A stretch of DNA of 64,000 nt, taken from NCBI GenBank assembly GCA_009823505.1, contig VZQC01006609.1:525372-589371 (forward strand). The letters run 5' to 3'. Positions 10,205 to 20,610 of this stretch are shown here, piece by piece; position 1 is the stretch's first letter; every line of letters begins with the position of its first letter. The position numbers and the translations under genes were made by a program. Source of the DNA: Rhizomys pruinosus (lineage: Eukaryota; Chordata; Mammalia; Rodentia; Spalacidae). Under the pieces are notes generated by a model. The model was not told where the DNA came from, ran no database searches, and saw nothing but the letters and a program-made list of their open reading frames with translations.

Positions 10205-10500
10205 GAATTAACATGCTCTGTAGTGAAACAGGTGGGCAGGAATTGGCGAGAGCAGCTTTAGCCAGACAACCCATGAGTCTGTCAGTCAGATGCAGCATCA
10301 ATCTGCCAGACAGTTAATTGTCCATCAATGCCCATGTCAGTGGTTGGCAAGTCAGTCACTCCAAAAGGTGCTTTATTCAGATCCTCGGTGTCCATAGACA
10401 GCCAGCCTATCCCCTGGTCCGCGCATCAGATGTGGCTGTCAGTCCATCCCTGTAGCAGTCTGTCAGCCTGTCAGGCAGGCAGCCAAGCAGTCAGGTAACC
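9746..10500 (+). repeat. Degenerate CTGTCAG / GTCAGTC-rich tract
   Basis: The heptamer CTGTCAG occurs nine times, all on the plus strand (starts 9746, 9778, 9829, 9898, 10129, 10279, 10436, 10460, 10468), among many further GTCAG words. No complementary CTGACAG was seen. This strand bias suggests an old expanded tetranucleotide or short tandem repeat that has decayed. CTGTCA is also the reverse complement of the MEIS/TGIF core TGACAG. Confidence 0.7.
10171..10206. repeat. (GA)n microsatellite
   Basis: Near-perfect purine dinucleotide run, GA with one CA interruption, lying inside the CTGTCAG-rich tract. Confidence 0.9.
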
Positions 10501-11035
10501 ACAGGACCAGCTCATCTCAGCACTAAGCTATTTCATTAAGAGCTCAGCCTACTTGGTGGGGAACTTGGGGCCTCTTTAACCATCATGGTTGTTAAATTTT
10601 ACTACCTGAGGCACCTCTCAAGCTTCTAGGTGGAAGAGGCCCTCTGGCCCTCCTCTCCTTTTCCTGCCTCCTCCCTGTTAATGAAGTTCCTACCACAGAC
10701 ATGGGGTGAAACTTTCCAGAGGGCAGAACAGGAGGAGAACAGCTGTCAGTGACTAATTCCAAGCAGCTCTGGGTCTGCCTGGTCAGCCCCTGGGTTAAGG
10801 ACAGAACCGAGGAACCCCTTTCCGGGTCTAGACCTATAGAGTTGGAAGGAAGCTGCAAGCTTATTATGGTCTGTGCGTCTAGTCTCCTCAGAGGCAGTTC
10901 CTATCCTCAGTGAGGAGAGCTCACTCTCTCTCAAAGGAGCCATTTCTATTGTGATGCAGTCTCTGCTCTTGGGAAGTCCCTCCACAAAGCTACACCTCTG
11001 GGTCTCAGTCTGCCATTTGGGTGCCATCCAGATCA
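10501..11035. other. Unique sequence without a recognised gene
   Basis: Moderate GC, no repeat recognised. Two minus-strand frames of 88 and 96 codons overlap each other; neither has a known domain. Confidence 0.4.
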
Positions 11036-11050
11036 AGCCTCATGCTTCTT

Positions 11051-11318
11051 TTTTTTTTAATTTTATTTATTCTTTTTTTTTTATTAATTTTATTTATTTC
11101 TGTATGTGTATGAATGTACTGTCTGCATGCAGGTTTGTGCACTCGTGTCGTGCAATGCCGCGGAGGTCAGAAGCGGGTCTCGGATTCCCCTGGAACTGGA
11201 GTTCTCCTGGAATTGGAGTTTCAGACGGTTCTCAGCCGCCATGTGGGTGCTGGGGATCGAACCCGGGTCCTCTGTAAGAGCGGTCGGCGCTCTTAACCGC
11301 TAGGCCATCTCTCCAGCC
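11051..11318 (-). mobile_element. B2 SINE (17-bp duplication variant), antisense, nested
   Basis: Well preserved, CpG-rich B2. It carries a tandem copy of a 17-base unit (CCTGGAACTGGAGTTCT, then CCTGGAATTGGAGTTTC) at about 11189-11222. The same duplication is in the B2 at 22023-22254. It sits in the A-rich tail of the next B2, bounded by 'tttatttattcttt' on both sides. Confidence 0.9.
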
Positions 11319-11534
11319 CCTTTATTTATTCTTTATGTGTATGAATGTACTGTCTGCATGCAGGTCTGTGCACCCATGTCGTGCAATGCCGCGGAGGTCA
11401 GAAGAGGGCATCAGATTCCCCTGGAACTGGAGTTAAAGATGGTTCTCAGCCGCCATGTGGGTGCTGGGGATCGAACCCGGGTCCTCTGCAAGAGCAGTCG
11501 GTGCTCTTAACCGCTAGACTATCTCTCCAGCCCT
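11319..11534 (-). mobile_element. Older host B2 SINE, antisense
   Basis: B2 without the 17-base duplication. Outer flanks 'gcctcatgcttctt' (about 11037-11050) and 'gcctcgtgctcctt' (11535-11548) match at 12 of 14 bases and look like its TSD, so the 11051-11318 B2 jumped into this copy's tail. Confidence 0.9.
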
Positions 11535-11548
11535 GCCTCGTGCTCCTT

Positions 11549-12047
11549 ATGAGTGCCAACCTGTGACTCAGACTTGGGTAAAACAGATGGAGTTCCTGTG
11601 TGTTCAGCTCAGTGCACGGGGAAATGCAGGCTGTTGAAAGTGGGGAGGGCAGTGTTGGTTGGGGGGCAGCTGGCTGCATTAGTGCCCCCTGTCTGCCTGA
11701 GTTTGTGGCTTTTCAGTCAGGCCTTCTAGAACTTTCTTGCTCCGGCCAGGGGCCTGGTAATGAATTGGAGACAAGTGGAGTCTTCTACAGGAGCTGGATG
11801 ATTCTACTTTCACTTGGACCCTGAGTACTTCCACGAGAGTAAGCCATGCCCAGTCTGCTAGAGAGACCCAAGAGACACAGGAGATGGAACTCGTCTGTAC
11901 CCAGCAAGGCCATCCCCCAGAAGCCAGTGCCAGCAAAGACTCCAGCTCACCAGACACCACGGTAGGGGCAATCCAATGGCCCAAGCCTGGTCCCATCAGC
12001 CAGGCAGCCCCATGACCTGAAGCCTCATGAGGAACTCTGTTCATAAG
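11549..12047. other. Unique sequence without a recognised gene
   Basis: No repeat recognised. A minus-strand frame of 121 codons (11679-12044) overlaps a plus-strand frame of 74 codons; neither shows a domain. Confidence 0.4.
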
Positions 12048-12193
12048 TTCTTTTTTTCAAGACAGGGTCTCCCTATAGCCCCAGCTGTCCTGGAACTCGC
12101 TCTGTAGACCAGGCTGGCCTTAAATTCACAGAGATCCACCTGCCTCTGCTTCCCGAGTGCTAGGATTAAAGGTGTGCACCACCACACCCAGCG
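12048..12193 (-). mobile_element. B1 SINE, antisense
   Basis: 'caagacagggtctccctata' through 'aggattaaaggtgtgcacca' is an almost complete B1 in reverse. Confidence 0.93.
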
Positions 12194-12204
12194 GTCGGAG
12201 TTTT

Positions 12205-12437
12205 TAAACATATGTTTTTATTTATTATTTTTATTTGATGTGTGTGAGTATATTGCCTGTGTGTATGTAAGTGCACCTATGTTGTGCGATGTTGGGAGGG
12301 GTCAGAAGAGGGCGTCGGTTATTCTGGAACTGGAGTTATGGATGGTTGTTAGCCATCATGTGGGTGCTGGGAACTGAACCCAGGGTCTTCTTCAAGAGCA
12401 GACAGTGCTCTTAACCACTGAGCCATCTCTCCAGTCC
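12205..12437 (-). mobile_element. B2 SINE, antisense, with CTCF-like motif
   Basis: 'tgagccatctctccagtccc' head and an AT-rich tail. 'gtcagaagagggcgtcgg' at 12301-12318 keeps the CTCF-type core in the same orientation as the copy at 9051-9277. More diverged than the neighbouring B2s. Confidence 0.9.
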
Positions 12438-12439
12438 CA

Positions 12440-13554
12440 CCCCCACCCCCCATTCAGAGCTTTAAGCTAGTAGCTTGTACAGAGGCTGGTTAGCTAGCAA
12501 TGGCTCATGAAGAAAATGACTCCAAATTTCCAGGTGTCAGTCCCAGCAGTGAGACGTTAAAGTACACAGTAGCGGATGGGGAGTCTGGTAATGTGCTCCG
12601 AGAGTATACTGGGCGTGACTGGAGACAGCTCAGTGTCGTCATTTGTGAAGCCGGGCTGTTACATTCCTCCATTCCCATATGGCCAACTGAGGAGAACCAG
12701 GAGGAACTGGGGCCGGGGAGGGCACAGGATTGTCCTCTGTGACTGGTGTCCCCGGGCAGTGTGTCAGGACTCAGCTAAGTGGAGGGCATGCAGTCCATTA
12801 ACCCAAGCTCAACCCCTGCTCAGCAGTGAGGCTGGCAGGCTGAGTGATGGACCAGCCAGAGACATATTTACAAACATCCCCTTTGCCTCTGTTTCCTCGG
12901 TAAGCCCCATTGGCAGCATATAAATGAGAATCAATAGGCCAGTTATTAAACCGTAAATATCCCTCCCCTTGGGCTCTGGGCAGGAGGCAGAGCTCTCAGA
13001 GGGCGGCAGCAGCCCTGGAAACCCATTGATCCAGGCTTCGTGGCTGAGAGGGGACAGGAGTGCCCCATGTGGGCTCTGCCAACCTCAGCCCATCCCCACC
13101 TAGCTTCCCAGAACAGCTGTTACCTTCTGGTCATCAAAGAAGCGCTTAGACCATCACAATATCTACAGAAGGCGACTCCCGTTTAGCAGGGATTAGACCC
13201 CCGCCCCTGGCCCTGAAGCAGAAAGGGGCTGAGAAATCTTTCTACACCCCACACTTTCCATGGATGGAGAGATGCCCTAGATCCCCAAAGGTGGGTGACA
13301 CGGCCAAAGGCTTTGCTAGAAAGTTACTCAAATCTAGAAGTGTGACCTTGGGTCAGTGTCATCCCCTATGAAGGAAGAGGTATTGAGGTACACAATTGCG
13401 GCTGGAGTGACATAATTGGGATGTGGCAATGAACATGAGCAAAGAAAGGTGCTCAGAGAAGCTGCAGATCAGGAGAACTCAGTGCAGTAACCTGGTACGG
13501 GGAGAAGAGGAGGCAGGTGGGCATGTGTGTGCACACCGCACACATACACAAGCT
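12440..13554. other. Unique sequence with a candidate conserved block near 12.9 kb
   Basis: No gene recognised; 80- and 115-codon plus-strand frames overlap each other. At 12900-12965 lies an AT-rich block with 'gagaatcaataggccagtta' and 'ttattaaaccgtaaatatcc'. Its GAATCAATAGGCC (12928-12940) is repeated exactly at 27121-27133. Confidence 0.35.
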
Positions 13555-13612
13555 CACATTCTCTGTGTCTCTGTCTGTCTCTGTGTCTCTGTCTCTATAT
13601 CTCTCCCTCCTA
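13555..13612. repeat. TC/TCTG low-complexity tract
   Basis: Imperfect 'tctctgtctgtctctgtgtc' type pyrimidine-biased run. Several short frames read through it and are artefacts. Confidence 0.85.
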
Positions 13613-13797
13613 CTCATATACACACAGAAGTCAGGGGCCCTGGTAGAAGTCCCGCATTCCTTGACTATGAGTCTTATGGAGGAGACAGTGTGTGAGCTGG
13701 ACATGGAGGATGAGGAGAGCTTACCTGCCTTTATCCCTCTTTATTCAAGAAGGAGGAATGACAGGCAATGTAGGAGAAAGGACCACAATTAGGAAAG

Positions 13798-13985
13798 ATG
13801 CTAATGTTGATGGTGGTGTTGATGGTGATGGTAGTGATGGTGATGATAGTAATGGTAGTGATGGTGATGATAGTAATGTTAATGATGGTGACTGTGATGT
13901 GATGGTGGTCATGGTGGTGCTGATGGTGGTGATGGTCATAGTGATGGTGGTAGTGATGGTGATGGTGATGGTGATAGTGATCAGC
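13798..13985. repeat. Imperfect GAT/GGT trinucleotide repeat
   Basis: About 188 bases built from TGATGG, TGGTGA and TAGTGA words. It reads as Met-Val and Asp-Gly strings in different frames, which is expected of a repeat with period three or six and is not evidence of coding. Confidence 0.9.
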
Positions 13986-14490
13986 TCTTAGGGGAGTCTC
14001 AAATGTCTAGCTAAAAGCACAGGACTCCACCCTGAGGTCATGAAGTGCTCCAGAAGGTTCTGAGCAGGATCTTGTCTAATTAGAGTTGGTTGCCACGGTT
14101 TCACTTCCAGACTGCCAGCCAGGCCTGTGGGGTCTCCAGAGGGGCAAGATCTCTGGAAGTTGGAGCCTCAAAGCTTCCTAGGAGGAGAAGGCTTTTTGCA
14201 GGATTCAGATTTTTCCTCTCTTGGTGTGGCTCCTCTTTGAAGCTCTGACTCTGCTGGGGGCCATAGGCCTCTCTCTGGCCCTGGAAGTTTAGAGTCCTGA
14301 GTGTCTTGGATTTGTTTCTGTGGGGGAGAAAGGGCTGTGGGCTAGCTTCCTGTTCTAAGTGTAGACGGAGGTCTCCTCTTTCTGGGATACCATAGTAGAG
14401 ACAGAGTGGAGCAAGGAGTTCTTCCCAGCTTCCCCAGGCACGGGGGGGGGGGTTCAGATCACCAGGACCAGGAATTCTCCATCTTGGCTA
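13986..14490. other. Unique sequence without a recognised gene
   Basis: No repeat or conserved frame recognised. A G-run of about 10 bases lies near 14442-14451. Confidence 0.4.
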
Positions 14491-14492
14491 CC

Positions 14493-14862
14493 GTGGTGGT
14501 TTGAATGAGAAGTTCCCCCCCCCCCCCGCGCCCCGGCTCATGTATTTGAATACTTGGTCCTCAGTTGGTTGTACTCTTCAGGGACGCTATGGAACCTTCT
14601 GAATGTGGAGCCCTGCTGGAGGAAGTCCGTCACTGGGGTAGGCCCCTCCCCCCACTTGCTGTTCACTCTGTCAGCTTCCTGTGAGCTGATGCAGTGTGAT
14701 CAATCAGCTCATGCTTGGGCAACCTCTACCACTCCTTCTTTGTCGTATGGACTCCCTCCTTCAGATTGCAAGCCAAAGTAAACTCTTCCCAGTAAACTCT
14801 TCCTTCTCTAAATTGATTTTCTCATGGCATTTTTATCACAGCAACAGAAAATTAACTAAAAG
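14493..14862 (+). mobile_element. Solo LTR, ORR1/MT-like
   Basis: 'gtggtggtttgaatgagaag', 'gtatttgaatacttggtcct' and 'tatcacagcaacagaaaatt' parallel the LTR at 6151-6634. A C-run of about 13 bases replaces the usual 'ggccccca' area. No internal retroviral region. Confidence 0.7.
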
Positions 14863-14944
14863 CTACATGTAACAATAATCCATGAAATCACAAACACCAA
14901 GGCCTGGGTGTTCCCTGGACCACTTAATAAAGCCCTGATCTCAT

Positions 14945-15085
14945 GGGCATGGTGATGCATACCTTTAATCCCAGTACTCAGGAGGCAGAGGCAGGTGGAT
15001 CTCTGTGAGTTCAAGGCCAGCCTGGTCTACATAGCGAGTTCTAGGGCAGCTGGGGTTACAGGGAGACCCTATATCAAAAATACCA
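14945..15085 (+). mobile_element. B1 SINE
   Basis: 'gggcatggtgatgcatacct' to 'agggagaccctatatcaaaa', essentially full length, with an A-rich tail. Confidence 0.93.
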
Positions 15086-15244
15086 AAAAAGAAACAAATA
15101 AACATCAACACTCTGATCCATGTGAGCTGAGCTCAAGCTTAGCTATATCAATAAACAATGGCAAGAGCTGGCATTGTCTGGGCAGGGCCGGCTTGGCCTT
15201 GTTTGAGGGGTGCCATAGGGAAGGACGGTGTTACTAGTTCCCTC

Positions 15245-15540
15245 CACCCTCGGTATTGCTGTGTTTCTAGGACAAATACCTGACAGAAACAAGAGAAGAA
15301 AGTCTTACTTTGGCTCCCAGTTTCAGGGGATTTCGGTCCATCTCAGTAGGGAAGACACGGCCAAGTGACTCGTTTGGAGAGGGAGCACGGCACAGTGACT
15401 ATTCACATCATGATAGACACCTGCCCCACTGACCTATTGCTAAAGGCTGCACAGTTCCCAATTAGTGCCACTAGCTAAGGATCAAACATTCAAAACATGA
15501 GCCTGTGAGGGACATTGCAGATGCAAAGCATGGCAACCCA
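15245..15540 (+). mobile_element. Diverged LTR-like repeat
   Basis: 'tactttggctcccagtttca', 'ggggatttcggtccatctca', 'tagtgccactagctaaggat' and 'caaaacatgagcctgtgagg' match a dispersed rodent repeat I recognise but cannot name. Non-coding. Confidence 0.45.
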
Positions 15541-15743
15541 GGTTCTAACAAGTCTCTGAGGTTGGCCAGGCGGCTGCCTCTCCCCTATATTTCAGAGATA
15601 GTAGCTAACACTCCAATATGCCCAGGTTCTTGGATGCTAAGTGGTTCCGGTTATTGGCACCATCAACCTTGTAGTCCTACAGCTTATGCCCCCTTTACTT
15701 CCTGAGGATGGTGGCTGAATCTTCTCTGCTTAGAACTGAGGGA

Positions 15744-16033
15744 GTTATGGCTGAGGAGATGGCTCAGTGGGTAATGTGCTTGATGTTCAAACACAAGAAA
15801 CTGAGTTTGGATCATGTAAAAAAGCCAGGCGTGGAAAGGTCTGTATGTGAACCTAGTGCTGGGAGTTAGAGACAAGGTGGATCCCAGGGGATCTCTGGCA
15901 AGTCAGTATAGTCAAAGCAGTGAGCACCAAGTTCAGTGAGAGACCCTGTCTCCAAAGATAGACACCCACCATCAACCCCTGGCCTCTACATGTGCCCACA
16001 TAGGCAAGTTCACCTGCACAGAGAGATCAGACA

Positions 16034-16072
<39 letters not shown>

Positions 16073-16074
16073 CA
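15744..16074 (+). mobile_element. Composite rodent SINE (B3/B4-like) with (CA)18 tail
   Basis: tRNA-like head 'ctgaggagatggctcagtgg', B1-like middle ending 'gagagaccctgtctccaaag', then a CA-rich tail with a perfect (AC)18 at 16035-16070. Same architecture as 5440-5790, 18105-18395, 20818-21093 and 27990-28195. Confidence 0.6.
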
Positions 16075-16439
16075 CAGATGGAGAGGAACAGAATTTCAGA
16101 GTACCAAGAAGGTTAAGTTCAAGCCCAGGGTCTTTTACATTTAAGTTTTAGTCTCCAACTTGGGACCAATCTAAGGTGGTAGAAACTTTAAGAACTGGGG
16201 CCGGTGAGAGGTCTCCAGGTTCTCAAGTGAGGATTTGGAACCTTGTCTCCTCCTCTTTCTCCTTTTGGCTTCCCGGTCAAGAGGCAAGCAGCCTTCACTA
16301 TGACTCCTGACAGGGTGTGCTGCTGACTCACAGGCCCAAAGCAAGGAGACCAACTGATGGGTGGAAGCCTCTAGACCTAGCCCAAAGAATCTTTGTCCCT
16401 CATCAAGTTGCTAACACTGGTAAAGGAACACTAACAGCG

Positions 16440-16605
16440 CGCTTCTCGCTAGCTGTGCAGTCCTGCCTTTCTGGATGAGAGAGGGCATGGTGCTGATAAC
16501 GGCGCCTCCCTCATGAGGGTGCCGAGGCTCAGACAGATCTTTGATGTGCTCAGAAGAGCAGCTGGCACATGGCAGCTGCTCAACAGAGCCGCTATTTTTA
16601 TCCTC
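16440..16605 (+). mobile_element. MIR SINE, 3' half
   Basis: 'cctccctcatgagggtg', 'gatgtgctcagaagagcagc' and 'tggcacatggcagctgctca' follow the MIR 3' order ('acctcatagggtt', 'gcttagaacagtgcctggca', 'catagtaggtgctcaataaa'). This predates rodents. A 119-codon frame beginning here is therefore not a gene. Confidence 0.6.
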
Positions 16606-17895
16606 GTCGCCCCCTGTGGCCTTTCTGCAGGCAGATGCTTGTCAAAGGTGGGCCGTGTGGAACAGGAGTGGCCACTGGTGAGTTTCCTGCCCCAGATTCG
16701 AACCCTCTTTCTGGATCTGGAGAATTTCCGCTCCTGCCTGTGGCTACAGAGGCTGAAAGCAGCCCACTTTCCCTACCTCCCTTTGAGCTCAGGCAAAGTC
16801 TGCTGGCTAGATGGGATACGCTGCATGCCACCCGAGTCCAGGGCATCATATCTAGTGGCTTGCTCGTTCTAGCAGTGGGTAGTTGGATGGAGCCACAGTG
16901 GACAGAGTGCAGTGGTGGCCTCCTGTGCTCAGTGGCCATGTCCTATTTATATCAGTTTAGCCTATGGTCTGGGCATTGGGATTTGCAGCCTTTTCCAGTG
17001 ATTCTGAGAGTCCTTCATAGCTACTCAACAGTCTGTAATTGCTTGATTGGCGTTGACTTTTGCTGCCTGTATTCCAGATTGTGTGTGATGCACACAGAAT
17101 GGAGTCTTTTTAGGACCTGGTGCCTCAATACAGGAGTCTCTATGGGACTGGATGGTTTATGCAGAGAAGGGCAGAGACTCTGAGACCACCCAGTCTTGGT
17201 CAGAGAAGCTTCTTTTTGCAGGCAGCGGCAGTTAATTCAGAGACTTATAACTGGCCACACAGCTGAGAATAAGTGACAGTCGATTGTTCAGCCCTGAACT
17301 AGTCCGCTATACCAACCTTCTCAAGGCTCAGGGAACATCACAGAAGAGGGGCAGAAAGAATGTAACAGCCGGAGGACGAGGAGGAACATTGTGAAGTGCT
17401 GTTTTCTGGACATGACAGTTATAGTCATTAGTTCACTAAAGCTGTGGTTTTCTGAACAAGACCTACATAAGGTCAAGCCAAAGAGATCAATCAATATCCC
17501 AGCTGGCAGCATTTAACTAGACTCCAGTGGGTCTGTGTCTTGTGCAGAGGGGTGGGCAGAGCCCCTAGAGCCAGGGCTGACTCAGGCAGTGTGAGCTCTT
17601 TAGGCTGAGATGCTGCCCAGAGACATTGCAGCCAGGACGCAGGTACAGCAGTCACCCCAGCCTCGACTGCAGTGTGTCCAGGGGACACTCACTCCAGAGC
17701 ATAACCGAAGTCTTGAGGGGGCCAGGTATGAGTTCCCTCAGCATGGGCAATGTGTACTACAAATTCTTCTACCCACGAAGAGCTGCATGTGTCCTTCCTG
17801 CAGACAGAGTCCCCTGGGAAATGCAAGCTCCCTGGACATGGGATTCCTGCCACCTCCACCTGGGCAGAGTTTCTTGTGGACCTAGCAGTGGATGT
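16606..17895. other. Unique sequence with long but unsupported frames
   Basis: Holds overlapping frames of 204 codons (16569-17183, plus), 119 codons (16513-16872, plus) and 113 codons (16598-16939, minus). None contains a recognisable domain, and the plus frames begin in a MIR. I see no real gene. Confidence 0.4.
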
Positions 17896-17907
17896 AAGAA
17901 CTTTCCA

Positions 17908-18060
17908 CCAGGCGTGGTAATGCACACCTTTAGTCCCAGCACTCGGGAGGCAGAGGCAGGCAGATCTCTGTGAGTTCAAGGGCAGCCTGGTCTACATAGT
18001 GAGTTCTAGGACAGCTGGGCAACAGGATCTCCCTGTCTCACAAAGACCAAAAAATAAGTA
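17908..18060 (+). mobile_element. B1 SINE with TSD
   Basis: 'ccaggcgtggtaatgcacac' to 'ctccctgtctcacaaagacc'. TSD 'aagaactttcca' at 17896-17907 and 18061-18072. Confidence 0.93.
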
Positions 18061-18104
18061 AAGAACTTTCCATGTTGCATACTGGCTGTTGTTCACCTTG
18101 TAGG

Positions 18105-18395
18105 TTTGTGTGTATGGGGGTAGGTACATGTTTGTGTAGGTGTGTGCAGATGTCAGGTGTCCTCCTCGATTGGCTTCTACTTTATGTCTTGAGACAGGGT
18201 CTCACACTGAACCTGGAGCTCAGCAATTGGCTGAGCTGACTGGCTGGTGAGCTCCAGGGATCCACCCACCTCTCTCCATGGCCCTTCCCAAGTGCTGGGT
18301 TTAAATATGCACCTTGGAGCCTGGCTTCACATGGGTGATGGAGATCTGAACTCGGGTCCTTACACTTACAGGGTGAACACTTTGCCCTCAAATCC
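18105..18395 (-). mobile_element. Composite rodent SINE (B3/B4-like), antisense
   Basis: 'gcagatgtcaggtgtcctcc', 'gagacagggtctcacactga', 'acctggagctcagcaattgg' and 'ctgaactcgggtccttacac'. This is the clearest antisense copy of the five-member family. Confidence 0.6.
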
Positions 18396-18471
18396 CTCTC
18401 CCCACCTCAAGTGTCCACTTTTGAAGCCACAAGAGAAAATGTGACCCTCCCTGGCTTATAGGCTACATTAA

Positions 18472-18665
18472 GTTTTTATCTGTTTGTTTATTTATTTATT
18501 TATTTATTTATATTTTATAAGTACAAATGCTTTACAGGCATGTATGTAAGTGCACCATGTGCATGTAATGCCTGAAGAGGTCAGAGGAAGGTGTCAGATT
18601 GCCTGGAACTGGAGTTACAGATAGTTGTTAGCTGCCATGTAGGTGCTGGGAACCAAACCAAACCA
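18472..18665 (-). mobile_element. B2 SINE, antisense, 5'-truncated
   Basis: (TTTA)n tail, 'gcatgtatgtaagtgcacca', 'cctggaactggagttacaga' and 'gctgccatgtaggtgctggg'. It stops before the tRNA-like head. Confidence 0.85.
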
Positions 18666-18894
18666 AATCTGCACTATTTTATTATTTTATTTTATTAGCA
18701 TTGCCAAGCTCAGGGATATAGAAGGACCTGCCACTGTTACTCAGCAACACAAGCACTTATCTAGGATCTGAACTTACCAGTTTTCAGCCTGGGATCCAGT
18801 GGATCTCATGATCCCATTCCTCTAGTCCCAATCCATATGATGTCATAGATGCCTCCCTCAGCTTCTGGGCCACAACCCTCCTTAAGTCCAGCCA

Positions 18895-19200
18895 GCAACA
18901 GGCTTTTCTTTAAGAACCCTGGCTGCTCCAGGCAGGGCAGGCTGGCTTGGTTTATTTATTGCTATCATTAATTAGTTTTGTTGGGGATGAAAGACAGGTC
19001 CCTGGAGAAGACCAGCGCATTAGAGCCCATTATTCCATCGCTGCTCTGGGCTTGCCAGCAAGAAGCACAGGCTTTCTGCTGTCAGTCCCACACAATTAAT
19101 TAGCCCACAGCCCATGCTCCCCTCGGGTGAGAGGCTCTGCTCCAACATCTATCGCCCTTCAGGCCTCTTTGTCCCCATTCTAATTGGTTGGAGATGCAGG
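18895..19200. promoter_or_regulatory. Candidate conserved non-coding block with TAATTA motifs
   Basis: Unique sequence free of repeats with 'tcattaattagttttgttgg', 'cacaattaattagcccacag' and 'ttctaattggttgg'. Several homeodomain TAATTA/TAATTG words in 250 bases. Regulatory role is an inference from motif density. Confidence 0.35.
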
Positions 19201-19319
19201 ACAAGCCCTCCAGGGTGGGGGACACCTGCAGTAGCAGGGTGTGGCAGGGAAGTAATGCTTCCTGGCCTGGAACCCTTGCCCTAGTGACTGTTACTGAGTG
19301 GGATCTGTGATGCTGGGCT

Positions 19320-19425
19320 GAGTGCTTTGAGCACGAGTCTTACCGGTCTCCTAGGAAGCAAATCCTTATTTTCCAGATGAAGAAATGAAATCTCTGGGAG
19401 GCCGGTGGGTACGCTTTGCCGATGG
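19320..19425 (-). mobile_element. MIR fragment, antisense
   Basis: 'gtgctttgagcacgagtctt' followed by 'ccttattttccagatgaaga' and 'aatgaaatctctgggagg' fits antisense MIR. Diverged. Confidence 0.4.
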
Positions 19426-20390
19426 GTCATGGCACACAGTGATTGGCCAGGAGTGGCTTTGTCCAGTCCCAAGTGCTCAGTTTCAGCAGCTTTGCTCAGA
19501 GTGGCAGGGTGATTCATGAAGGTGGGAACCGGCCTTCCAAAAGGGGGAAGTTGGAGTGTACACGATGGGATGAAGCAGAGATTATGGGCTTATTTCTTAA
19601 GTCCTAAGAAATAAACCAGTGACAGTCAAACTGAACTGTACTGTATGTTCAGAACAGTGCTGACCCGGGGTTGGGGTGGGCACAGGTGGCCAAGTCTCCA
19701 GAATGGTCCTGGTTGCTCAAGGCTTGGATTCCAGGCCTGACCAGGACTCTGTTTTCTTTATGAGTGAATAAGTCCCTCATGTTTCCAGATCTTAGTCTTC
19801 CCATATGTGACATGAGCAGGTTGGCCGAGACCCAAGAGAGACGCAGTCCCGTCCATCTTCTCCACACAGGTGGCAGCGGCCCCTCCTGAAGCCCACCACT
19901 GGCCCTCAGTGTAGCTGACTCAGGCTTAGCCCAGAAATGGGGGTTGGGCTGCCTGCCAGAGGGTCCTAAGAAGTTAATTAAACCCTCAAGAAGCCATTTG
20001 TTAAGAAGGGAGCGATGGCGTGTTCAATACCAGCCAAGGGTTGGTGCGCAGTAATGAGTCTTCCTTTAGCTGTGAATAATGCTGTCCCCCACCCATGACT
20101 CGCCAGCATCCCAGCTCTGAAGGATGGTCTGGTGAGGCCATGGCTCATCTTAATGGCCTGATGCTGAGGAGCCTGGTAGACTGGTCCCCAGCCCTCATCA
20201 CACAACCCCCCACCCCCGGGGAACTGCCCTGTGTCTCTAACTTCTCCAGGCAGATCTGAGGCCCAGCCCCTTCTCTCTTACCTTCTTTTTCTCTTTCCCA
20301 GACTCAAGGAAAAGTGAGGGCCATGAATTGTTTGTTATATGCTGTCAGCTGCCCTATTGTGTAGCAGGCTTGGGAACAGTTTGCTGTTTT
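19426..20390. other. Unique sequence without a recognised gene
   Basis: No repeat of note and no frame above 80 codons with a recognisable domain. A short AT-rich patch with 'aagttaattaaaccctcaag' lies at 19971-19990. Confidence 0.4.
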
Positions 20391-20394
20391 TATT

Positions 20395-20545
20395 TTATTT
20401 TATTTTTTTTATTTTGGAGAGGGTTCCATGTAGCCCAGGGTGGCCTGAAATTCAGTACATAACTAAGGATGACCTTGAACTTCTGATCATCCTGCCTCTG
20501 CCTTCTGAGTGCTGGGATTATAGGCATGTGCTACATACCCATTTG
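20395..20545 (-). mobile_element. B1/B4-type SINE, antisense, diverged
   Basis: (TTTTA)n tail, 'catgtagcccagggtggcct', 'gagtgctgggattataggca'. The B1 domain is clear but diverged. Confidence 0.75.
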
Positions 20546-20559
20546 GGGAAAAGTTTGGA

Positions 20560-20610
20560 AAGATGAAGAGAAAAAAGGAAAGGAAAGGGAGGGGAGGGGA
20601 GAGCTTGGCT
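20560..20610. repeat. Purine-rich AGGGG/AGGAAA tract
   Basis: Short imperfect purine run ('aaaaaggaaaggaaagggag') just downstream of the SINE. Confidence 0.6.

Noticed and set aside
16513..17183. 204- and 119-codon plus-strand frames
   Set aside because: They overlap in different phases and begin inside a MIR; no recognisable domain. Would be revived by conservation or RNA-seq.
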